Shown piece by piece: positions 1-5,699 of a stretch of 8,719 nt of DNA. Position 1 is the first letter of the stretch, and every line of letters begins with the position of its first letter. The stretch is taken from positions 1 to 8,719 of the forward strand of contig NZ_CAJTMN010000086.1 in NCBI RefSeq assembly GCF_910577125.1. Direction: 5' to 3'. The notes below the pieces were generated by a model. That model had not been told where the DNA came from. It saw only the letters and a program-made list of their open reading frames with translations, and made no database searches. This stretch comes from an uncultured Rikenella sp. GTDB lineage: Bacteria > Bacteroidota > Bacteroidia > Bacteroidales > Rikenellaceae. The translations under genes were made by a program, and so were the position numbers.

Positions 1-37
1 GAGTTGCACTCCTCCGCCTGCCGGGGCGGCGGACTGC

Positions 38-54
38 GCGACCCTGCGGGTCGC
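38..54. repeat. Small covarying hairpin, copy A
   Basis: A perfect 7-bp stem with a TGC loop: GCGACCC pairs with GGGTCGC. The preceding bases 30-39 (CGGACTGCGC) recur at 8392-8401 and 8605-8614. The same module at 8400-8416 has one compensatory C:G to T:A change in the stem. This points to an intergenic repeat family in which the fold, and not only the sequence, is kept. Confidence 0.7.
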
Positions 55-132
55 ACAAGCATAGCCCAAACCACAACCAATAGCTCCGTCTCAATTTTCG
101 CCCAATTCTCCGCCCTCTGCCCGGCCCAGCGC

Positions 133-162
133 GGCGCGAAAACCGTAACCGGTTTTCGCGCC
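133..162. repeat. Perfect 13-bp palindromic hairpin
   Basis: GGCGCGAAAACCG at 133-145 pairs perfectly with its reverse complement at 150-162 around a TAAC loop. It is far from any gene end in this window and has no T tract on either side, so an intrinsic terminator is unlikely. It sits just upstream of the tandem nested palindromes and shares their GC-rich outer arm with an A/T core, so it may be a simpler relative. Confidence 0.7.
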
Positions 163-245
163 CGAAGAACAGTCGCAGCCCAAAGCTCGCCCCAATTCTC
201 CGCCTCGTGTCCGCCTCACTGCGGCTCCGTGTCGCTCCGCCGCGT

Positions 246-322
246 CCGCGCGCTGACGGAAATTCTATCCAAACGCGTGGATGCGCGTTTGGATGATTTC
301 CTACTCCAGCAGTCACGCGCGG
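246..322. repeat. Nested three-tier palindrome, copy 1
   Basis: Three stems sit one inside another. The outer pair is 246-257 with 312-322 (CCGCGCGCTGAC against GTCACGCGCGG, one bulged base). The middle pair is GGAAAT at 258-263 with ATTTCC at 296-301. The inner pair is ATCCAAACGCG at 267-277 with CGCGTTTGGAT at 284-294, around a 6-base loop. The tier order and the middle-tier sequence match the copy at 419-492, but the inner stem has a different sequence that still pairs. It is the first of a tandem series. Confidence 0.75.
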
Positions 323-325
323 TTT

Positions 326-404
326 CCGTCGCCCGCTGGGATTTCATCTCGATTTTGCTCACCGCAAAACGAGTGAAATCCCTCTCTACGCGGGCGGGCG
401 ACGG
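326..404. repeat. Nested three-tier palindrome, copy 2
   Basis: The outer stem is CCGTCGCCCGC at 326-336 with GCGGGCGACGG at 394-404. The middle stem is GGGATTTCA at 338-346 with TGAAATCCC at 374-382. The inner stem is CTCG(A)TTTTGC at 348-358, one bulged A, with GCAAAACGAG at 364-373, around a 5-base loop. The architecture is the same as in copies 1 and 3, but all three tiers have their own sequence. It starts only 4 nt after copy 1 ends. Confidence 0.8.
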
Positions 405-418
405 TATCAAGTTCTGTC

Positions 419-492
419 CGCGCGCCCGGGGGAAATCTTGTCAAAACGTACCGGCACATTTTGACGATTTCCCATCTTAGGCGTGGCGCGCG
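419..492. repeat. Nested three-tier palindrome, copy 3 (74 nt)
   Basis: The outer arms are CGCGCGCC (419-426) and GGCGCGCG (485-492). The middle stem is GGGAAATC (430-437) with GATTTCCC (466-473). The inner stem starts GTCAAAA and closes TTTTGAC over a variable centre. The reverse complement of 7914-7987 aligns with this copy over 74 positions without a gap and with about 12 mismatches by eye. The mismatches cluster in the central loop and in the linkers between tiers, so the two are clearly one family in opposite orientation. Confidence 0.85.
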
Positions 493-512
493 TTTGCTTT
501 GAAGTAATAAAA

Positions 513-552
513 GCCGCCCGCCGTGGCGCGAACGCGTCCGCTGGGCGGGCGG
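513..552. repeat. GC-rich palindrome following the nested array
   Basis: GCCGCCCGCC at 513-522 faces GGCGGGCGG at 544-552, with a further short CGCG/CGCG complement inside. It lacks the A/T-rich middle tier of copies 1-3. It continues their spacing: the elements begin near 246, 326, 419 and 513. Confidence 0.6.
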
Positions 553-608
553 TGCGTGCCGCACTCCCAATGGACTGTGTCGGCCCAGATCTTTACCTCA
601 TTCTCTAT

Positions 609-635
609 CGCGCGCCTTCTAAGGTATGGCGCGCG
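609..635. repeat. Outer arms of a nested palindrome without the core
   Basis: The arms CGCGCGCC (609-616) and GGCGCGCG (628-635) are identical to the outer arms of copy 3 and of the copy at 7914-7987. Only 11 nt separate them, where the full element has about 58. The bases before the right arm (AAGGTATGG) resemble AAGGCGTGG in the reverse complement of the 7914-7987 copy. It reads as the same element with its inner hairpins precisely missing, or as an ancestor that never had them. Confidence 0.55.
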
Positions 636-722
636 TCGAGCTTCGACTGCGCTCAGGCCGCGCGGGCCCCACTTAGTAAGGCAAAAAGAGCCCTAACAAA
701 ACACCCAACGGGTGCGGGGACG

Positions 723-741
723 GGAAATGCTTCGCATTTCC
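723..741. repeat. Small hairpin, TTC loop
   Basis: GGAAATGC at 723-730 pairs perfectly with GCATTTCC at 734-741 around TTC. It has the same size and loop type as the covarying hairpins at 38-54 and 8400-8416, with an unrelated stem. No T tract follows, so a terminator role is not supported. Confidence 0.6.
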
Positions 742-803
742 GCGGCAGCCTCGGCCCAACGCTTTGTGTCGTTCTTCGTTCGTGTACATAAACCGCATAA
801 AGC

Positions 804-839
804 ATCATCGGCGGGCGCTGAATGGCACCCGCCGATGAT
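804..839 (-). terminator. Hairpin ending the glycogen operon
   Basis: A perfect 12-bp stem (ATCATCGGCGGG at 804-815 with its complement at 828-839) can be extended past one mismatch. It begins 33 nt after the GH57 stop codon on the minus strand. The bases after it on that strand (GCTTTATGCGGTTTATG) are only moderately T-rich, so this is either a weak intrinsic terminator or a 3' end stabilising hairpin. The position argues for an operon-end role. Confidence 0.65.
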
Positions 840-872
840 TCCTCGTACAAAATTCCGATTCAATCCGTCCAA

Positions 873-2063
873 TCACTCTCCCAACTTCAACTCCACTTCG
901 CGCTTGAAATCGCTGAAGACGTTCATATAGTTCATAAACGCATCGTACGGCGAGTCGTACGGGTTGAAATAGTTGTGCACGTCCCCGTCCGAGAACCACT
1001 TCGTACACATATAGTAGAAGTGATCCGACGACTGCAAGGCGTACCACACCCGCATCATGTCCGGATCGTTCAGCCGGCGTACCTTCTCCTGCAGGGAGTA
1101 GAGTTTGCCGAATGCTTCGTCCTGCAACTCGTTCCCGAGCCACGCCGTCACATCGCGCTCCTCGTCCGCCCACGAAATCGGATGGGGTACGTGCAATACC
1201 GCCACCGCTTCCGCCCCGGCCGAGATCTGAGCAGGCGTCCTGAACTGCAACTCTCCGTGGTGCACCACCTGCGTGATGAAACGATCCATGAAGTCGAAAA
1301 TTCCGGTATCCCGTTTCTGGTGTTCGCCGAAAGTTTCGTAGTCCATGAAGAGATTGATCACCTCACCCTCCTGATCGACGATCCAGTCGATGTATTTGTC
1401 CGCCGTCAGCGGCCAGCCGTCCCAGCCCTGATCGCTGAACCGGAACGCGATGTCGTCGCTCAGGCGGAAGTTCCGCAGCAATACTTTGAGCTCCTGACGC
1501 AACGGATTGGCATAGACAAAATTCGGGCTCTTCCACCCCAATATATGCTTCGCTCCCTCGGTCAGCAGCGTCCGATACCCCATGTCGTAAACCATCTCAC
1601 CGATCCCGTCGCTGTAAATCAGCTCGGTATTCCGGAAGGTTACGGGCCGCTGTCCGAAAAGCTGCTCGATGGTATCCGCCTGGAGCCGCACCTGCTGTTC
1701 GAACTCTTCGCGGCTGGTCAGCGAGGCGAGCGAGTGGGCATAGGTCTCGGCCAAAAATTCCACGGCCCCCGTCTCCGCCAACGCCTTAAAGCTGTCGATC
1801 ACTTCCGGCGCGTACATCCGGAACTGTTCGAGGGCAATCCCCGAAATGGAGAACGATACCCGTACGTTATCTGCCCCGAGCTCCTGTATCTTCCGCAGCA
1901 ACAAGGCGTTCATCGGCAGGTAGCACTCCGCCGCCACCTTCTGCAGGATGCTTTTGTTCAGAAAATCGTCGAAGTAGAAGTGGTCCTTGCCCATGTTGAA
2001 GAACCGGTACTTCTTGAGCCGAAAGGGTTGGTGGACTTGAAAGTATAAATTGAGGTTTTTCAT
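873..2063 (-). CDS. GH57 alpha-amylase family glycoside hydrolase
   Basis: This 396-residue protein has the hallmarks of the short GH57 alpha-amylase group, which cleaves or transfers alpha-1,4-glucan with retention of configuration. Family regions visible in order are HQP at residues 11-13 (CSR-1), SGIALEQ at 74-80, FRNTELIY at 143-150 and MDYETFGEHQ at 240-249. From family knowledge, Glu147 in the third is the expected nucleophile and Asp241 in the fourth the expected acid/base. Both are present, so the enzyme should be active. No signal peptide is seen, so it is probably cytoplasmic. The start ATG begins MKNLNLYF, right before the first conserved strand; the ribosome site is weak, as is common in Bacteroidetes. 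It is the last gene of the operon, 52 nt after the GT4 gene. Acting on glycogen or maltodextrin is inferred from context; a glucanotransferase activity is an alternative. Confidence 0.93.
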   Translation of the reverse strand: MKNLNLYFQVHQPFRLKKYRFFNMGKDHFYFDDFLNKSILQKVAAECYLPMNALLLRKIQELGADNVRVSFSISGIALEQFRMYAPEVIDSFKALAETGAVEFLAETYAHSLASLTSREEFEQQVRLQADTIEQLFGQRPVTFRNTELIYSDGIGEMVYDMGYRTLLTEGAKHILGWKSPNFVYANPLRQELKVLLRNFRLSDDIAFRFSDQGWDGWPLTADKYIDWIVDQEGEVINLFMDYETFGEHQKRDTGIFDFMDRFITQVVHHGELQFRTPAQISAGAEAVAVLHVPHPISWADEERDVTAWLGNELQDEAFGKLYSLQEKVRRLNDPDMMRVWYALQSSDHFYYMCTKWFSDGDVHNYFNPYDSPYDAFMNYMNVFSDFKREVELKLGE

Positions 2064-2115
2064 ATGCTGTTTAGGTTGAAATTCGGTAGGTGTTTTCAGG
2101 AAAAAACGGCAGAGG

Positions 2116-3408
2116 TTATTCGGTCACGGATTTGTAGACGTCCAGCACCCGCTGTGCAGCGCCGTCCCATTTCAACGTAGTGACCTCTTCCTGTCCTTTG
2201 GTGATGAACATGTTATGCAATGCCGGATAGGTAACCAAGCTGTAAATGGCGTCTGCCATGGCGTCGACATCCCAGTAGTCCACCTTCACCGCATGCGTCA
2301 GCACTTCGGCCACCCCCGACTGTTTGGAGATAATGACCGGCACGTTGGACTTCATCGCCTCCAGCGGCGAGATCCCGAACGGTTCGGAGACCGACGGCAT
2401 GATATATACATCGCTGAGTTCGAACATCCGCCTCACCTCGTCCCCCCGCAAGAAGCCGGTGAAGTGGAACCGGTCGGAAATCCCGAGTTTGGCCACCCGC
2501 CGCACCACGTGGTTGAGCATATCTCCCGAGCCTGCCATCACGAACCGCACGTTCGGAATCCGTTTCAACACCTTGGCCGCCGCTTCGACGAAGTAGTCGG
2601 GCCCTTTCTGATAGGTGATCCGCCCGAGGAAAGTGACGATCTTGTCCTCCACCCCTCTGACCTCTTCCGGCCCCTCATGGGCCTTGAACCGCACCCCGTT
2701 GTGCACGGTCACCACCTTCTCCGGAGAAATCCCGTATTTCTCGATCACGATATTCCGCGTCAAATTACTCACCGCCATCACCCGGTCGGCCGCCGCCATA
2801 CCCGTCCGCTCGATATTGTAGACCACCGTGTTGATGTTTTCGCCGCTCCGGTCGAACTCCGTGGCGTGCATATGCACCACCAGCGGCTTCCCCGAGACCC
2901 GTTTGGCGGCAATCCCGGCATAGTAGGTGAGCCAGTCGTGTGCGTGAATCACGTCGAACTGGCCGGCCAAATCCCTGGCCACCTGTGCTGCGACCATGGC
3001 ATACCGGGCCACCTCTTCCATCAGGTTGGCACCGTACTTCCCGCTGAAGTTATAGCGCTGCTTCCAGATGTCCTGCGGCACCCCCGGCCGCGTTCCGTGC
3101 CGGAATTCGCTCCACTCGTTCTCGTACTCTTCCGGGCTGAGGTACGGCACCATATTGGAGTTGATCTGGATGAAGGTAAGCTGTTTCCAGAAATCGTCCT
3201 CGGTGTCGAGCGTGCCGTACGGTGCCTCGACGTCCGAAGCGTTTTTGATCTTCAGGTAGCGCTGGTCTTCATCGCCGTATGCTTTCGGCACGACAAAGAT
3301 CACCTCCACCCCCAGCTTCGACAGCGAGCGGGTCAATCCGTAGCAGGCAGTTCCCAGGCCGCCGGCGATGTGCGGAGGGAATTCCCAGCCGAACATTAAT
3401 ACTCTCAT
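2116..3408 (-). CDS. GT4-family glycosyltransferase, glycogen-synthase-like
   Basis: This is a 430-residue GT-B fold enzyme. The N-terminal Rossmann domain carries GGLG at residues 16-19, the nucleotide-sugar contact typical of starch/glycogen synthase-type N domains, and HAHDW at 155-159. The C-terminal domain has GRITYQKGPDYF around 262-273 (Arg263 and Lys268 as phosphate-binding candidates), GSGD at 293-296 and the E-x7-E motif EPFGISPLE at 342-350. In Bacteroidetes this protein sits between a debranching enzyme and a GH57 amylase and is thought to elongate alpha-1,4-glucan from a nucleotide glucose. That role is inferred from context and family; the donor cannot be read from sequence. It has no signal peptide or membrane segment. 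The start MRVLMFGWEFPPH fits the first beta strand. AAAGGACA lies 6 nt upstream, the same octamer as before the debranching gene, 87 nt from whose stop it begins. Confidence 0.92.
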   Translation of the reverse strand: MRVLMFGWEFPPHIAGGLGTACYGLTRSLSKLGVEVIFVVPKAYGDEDQRYLKIKNASDVEAPYGTLDTEDDFWKQLTFIQINSNMVPYLSPEEYENEWSEFRHGTRPGVPQDIWKQRYNFSGKYGANLMEEVARYAMVAAQVARDLAGQFDVIHAHDWLTYYAGIAAKRVSGKPLVVHMHATEFDRSGENINTVVYNIERTGMAAADRVMAVSNLTRNIVIEKYGISPEKVVTVHNGVRFKAHEGPEEVRGVEDKIVTFLGRITYQKGPDYFVEAAAKVLKRIPNVRFVMAGSGDMLNHVVRRVAKLGISDRFHFTGFLRGDEVRRMFELSDVYIMPSVSEPFGISPLEAMKSNVPVIISKQSGVAEVLTHAVKVDYWDVDAMADAIYSLVTYPALHNMFITKGQEEVTTLKWDGAAQRVLDVYKSVTE

Positions 3409-3495
3409 TTGAAATGTCCTTTCTTGTTTTCATGGCGAACCGAGTGTCTCGATAGGCCGACACATTATATAATAGGTAAAAGGCGAAACGGAGAA

Positions 3496-5487
3496 TTATT
3501 TTTCCCGTTCGCCGATCATTCGGTTCACCATGAGCAATGCCGCCACGCTCGGTGCATACGAGATCGCCCCGCAAGCCTCGTGCGGCGCATCCCCGTCGTA
3601 TGCCTCCGGCACGGAGCCGATCCCGTAGTTGAGTACGTCTTCTTCGAATCCTTCGAGCAGTTCCCGGGCCTGCATCAAGAAGCCGTTGCCGTAGAGCCGG
3701 AATCCCGTCCTGACGTAGTGTTCCAGCAGCCACGGGAAGACCGTCCCCTCGTGTCTGGCCACATTCCGACAGGCTTCATTCCCCCTGCAAATCCCCTGAT
3801 AGCGCACGTTGTTCGGGCTCAAAGTCCGCAACCCGCGCGGCGTGAGCAGATAAGCCTCGACCACGGTAAAGACCTTCTGCTGTTCGTATTCGTTGAGCGG
3901 CGAGTAAGGCAGCGAGCAGGCCAGGAGCATATTAGGCCGTATATCGAGGTTCTTCACCCCGTCGTGATAAACGTAATCCGCCAAGTACGGCTGCTGGGGC
4001 ATCTGTTCGAGCCAGAAAGTCGCCCGGAAGTTGTCTTTGATGCGTTCCGGCAGTTCGACCCAGTCGCGCACGAAGAGGTCGTCACCCGCCTCCTGCGCCA
4101 GCTCCAGCGCATAGCATACGGCATTGTACCACAGCGCATTGACCTCCACCGCAAATCCCGGCCGCTGGGTCACCGGCCGGCCGTCGTTCATGGTGTTCAT
4201 CCAGGTCAGCGCCCGCCCCGGCCGATCGGCCCAAATGAGGCCGTTCTCTGCCATCCGGATAAAAGCCTCGCGCCGGTTCATATATCCCACGGCGCCATCC
4301 CCGTTCGGATCCCCTACGCCGTCGCGATAGGCGTACAGAATCTCTTTCATCGCCCGCCCGTACCGGGCCCAGATCTCGCCCCTGCCGCCTCCGATGAACG
4401 ATTCGAGCTGCTGCAATGCGTAAAAGAACCACAGCTGGGTGTCCGCCGCAAAGTGCGTCCCGAATATCCCGTCGCGCAGCCGGTACAAGACGTGGTAGTC
4501 GAGAATCTCGACGCAGGCGTCGACCATCGGCCCCTGCGGCTGGGTGAGGGTAATCCCCGCCAGCGACATGAAAGTCTCCCGGCTCCTGGCATTATACCAC
4601 GGATAACCCGCCGTGAGCGACGTCCGGTTCTCCTTAATAATAAGGAACTGCCGCGCCGAGTGATACAGAGCCGGCAAAAATTCGGTCTTCATCGTCCGCC
4701 GGGCGATCTCTTCGTTGAAAATCGAAGCCAAAGCCTCCGGCCGCACCTCCGAGGTCGAGCCCGAGAAGATCACACTCTCGCCCGTCGCGATATCCATCTC
4801 GAAATACCCGGTGGTCAGCAAGTCCTCCCGGAAAGGATACCCGCGCCGCTCCTCTTCGAGGTATTCGAAGTTGTGGTACCAGTCCGGCGCCGCCACGAAC
4901 CGGGCCTCTTTGTCGAGCTGCATGTGCAGCCACGGGAAGCGCGGATAGAGCTGCGACTTGACCCCGCCCGGAATCGGATAGGATTTCCCGTCCGCCTCCG
5001 CATTGGCCGTGCTCAACCCATGCCGCGACCGGAATGCCAGAAACGGCCGGAGCCGGAGCTTGGTCGCCGACCTCGCCTCCAGCAGCGTGTACCGGATCAG
5101 CAGCTGTTCCGCGGTATGCACCCAGAGCATCTCCTTCTTCAAGAGCACCCCTCCGACGCGATAGATGATCGTCGGTGTCGGCGTGTACGAGAAGTCGACA
5201 ATGTATTTATGTCCCCGCGGCTCGTACATCCCCGGGAAGCGGTGTATCGCGAGGTTGAACTCCTGTCCGTGCTGGATAACGGTTTCGTCCAGCGACGAGA
5301 GCAGGACATAGTCCTCTCCGCCCAGCTGTTCCACCGGACAGACCATCAGCCCGTGATACTTCCGCGTGTTGCAGCACACGATCGTGGTATTCATATACCC
5401 CCCCGCCCGATTGGTGCTGAGCATTTCGCGCTGGAGCGAGTATTCGAGGTTACCCAGCGCCTGTTTGTTGAATTGTAATATGGCCAT
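3496..5487 (-). CDS. Glycogen debranching enzyme (amylo-alpha-1,6-glucosidase type)
   Basis: This 663-residue protein has the bacterial debranching-enzyme layout: an N-terminal beta-rich domain (about 15-240, with NRAGGYMNTT at 26-35 and TRKYHGLMV at 41-49) and a C-terminal (alpha/alpha)6 barrel (about 270-655). It should hydrolyse alpha-1,6 branch stubs of glycogen-like glucan in the cytoplasm. Candidate catalytic residues by family comparison are Asp349 (FAADTQLWFF) and Glu628 (GSVPEAYDG). One oddity is that the segment usually reading GYxWFxxWGRDT is GYPWYNARSRET at 294-305, so the Trp-Gly pair is lost and the Asp is Glu304; specificity or activity may be altered. The frame stays open upstream to 5694, but I chose the ATG at 5487. 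MAILQFNKQALGNLEYSL is the usual family start, AAAGGACA lies 11 nt before it, and the upstream part overlaps a promoter and terminator. It is the first gene of the operon. Confidence 0.9.
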   Translation of the reverse strand: MAILQFNKQALGNLEYSLQREMLSTNRAGGYMNTTIVCCNTRKYHGLMVCPVEQLGGEDYVLLSSLDETVIQHGQEFNLAIHRFPGMYEPRGHKYIVDFSYTPTPTIIYRVGGVLLKKEMLWVHTAEQLLIRYTLLEARSATKLRLRPFLAFRSRHGLSTANAEADGKSYPIPGGVKSQLYPRFPWLHMQLDKEARFVAAPDWYHNFEYLEEERRGYPFREDLLTTGYFEMDIATGESVIFSGSTSEVRPEALASIFNEEIARRTMKTEFLPALYHSARQFLIIKENRTSLTAGYPWYNARSRETFMSLAGITLTQPQGPMVDACVEILDYHVLYRLRDGIFGTHFAADTQLWFFYALQQLESFIGGGRGEIWARYGRAMKEILYAYRDGVGDPNGDGAVGYMNRREAFIRMAENGLIWADRPGRALTWMNTMNDGRPVTQRPGFAVEVNALWYNAVCYALELAQEAGDDLFVRDWVELPERIKDNFRATFWLEQMPQQPYLADYVYHDGVKNLDIRPNMLLACSLPYSPLNEYEQQKVFTVVEAYLLTPRGLRTLSPNNVRYQGICRGNEACRNVARHEGTVFPWLLEHYVRTGFRLYGNGFLMQARELLEGFEEDVLNYGIGSVPEAYDGDAPHEACGAISYAPSVAALLMVNRMIGEREK

Positions 5488-5498
5488 AATAATTCTGC

Positions 5499-5506
5499 TG
5501 TCCTTT
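5499..5506 (-). promoter_or_regulatory. Ribosome-binding site deciding the debranching-enzyme start
   Basis: The minus-strand octamer AAAGGACA lies 11 nt before the ATG at 5487. The same octamer occurs at 3415-3422, 6 nt before the GT4 start. Its repeat before two adjacent genes supports both start choices in a phylum where Shine-Dalgarno sequences are often absent. Confidence 0.5.
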
Positions 5507-5585
5507 GTGAAATAAGGGATCGAAATATTCCGCACGATCGCCCGCCGCCGCTGTCCGGAGAAACGAGCCAGGTGATAAGTCACCG

Positions 5586-5615
5586 TAAATATAAGGTTTT
5601 CTTTTTGATTTCCAA
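5586..5615 (-). promoter_or_regulatory. Probable Bacteroidetes-type promoter of the glycogen operon
   Basis: On the minus strand TTG (5613-5615) is followed after 19 nt by TATATTTA (5586-5593). This is close to the Bacteroidetes primary sigma pattern of TTTG, about 19 nt, then TAnnTTTG; the last base differs. The stretch between is A-rich. It would start transcription about 90 nt before the debranching-enzyme ATG and lies just downstream of the recJ terminator, so the operon would be separate from recJ. Confidence 0.5.
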
Positions 5616-5641
5616 CCGTTTTTAGCGACAATTTCAACAAA

Positions 5642-5673
5642 AGAGGAGAACTTTCCGCAGAAAGTTCTCCTCT
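5642..5673 (-). terminator. Intrinsic terminator of recJ
   Basis: A perfect 14-bp stem (5642-5655 with 5660-5673; loop CGCA on the plus strand) starts 26 nt after the recJ stop codon. On the minus strand the stem runs into TTTTGTTG, a short T tract. It is the clearest terminator in the window and separates recJ from the glycogen operon. Confidence 0.85.
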
Positions 5674-5699
5674 CGAAAGAGCCGGATACCGCACCCCCG

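Larger units (their letters stand above)
1..803. other. Gene-free, palindrome-rich intergenic region
   Basis: I see no supportable gene in this stretch. Reading frames here are open only because the DNA is GC-rich and repetitive; their translations show no domain and run straight through hairpins. The content is at least seven palindromic elements (entered separately) plus a recurring 14-base motif, CCCAATTCTCCGCC, at 101-114 and 191-204. Looser copies lie near the right end of the window at 8427-8440 and 8587-8600. The first 70 bases are related to 8363-8430 in the same orientation. The region lies downstream of the glycogen operon and presumably extends beyond the left edge. Confidence 0.7.

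Noticed and set aside
4..480. A 158-codon plus-strand frame at the left edge
   Set aside because: It runs through five palindromic elements, has Ser/Arg/Ala-biased composition and resembles no known family.
246..552. CRISPR array
   Set aside because: The roughly 80-90 nt periodicity comes from complete palindromes with differing sequences. There are no identical direct repeats with unique spacers.
822..3399. Long plus-strand frames opposite the GH57 and GT4 genes
   Set aside because: They are antisense shadows of two well-supported genes and show no domain of their own.
3409..5478. A 689-codon open frame on the plus strand opposite the debranching-enzyme and upstream region
   Set aside because: It is antisense to a gene with clear family motifs. 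It is rich in Arg, His, Pro and Val without domains, typical of the mirror frame of a GC-rich gene.
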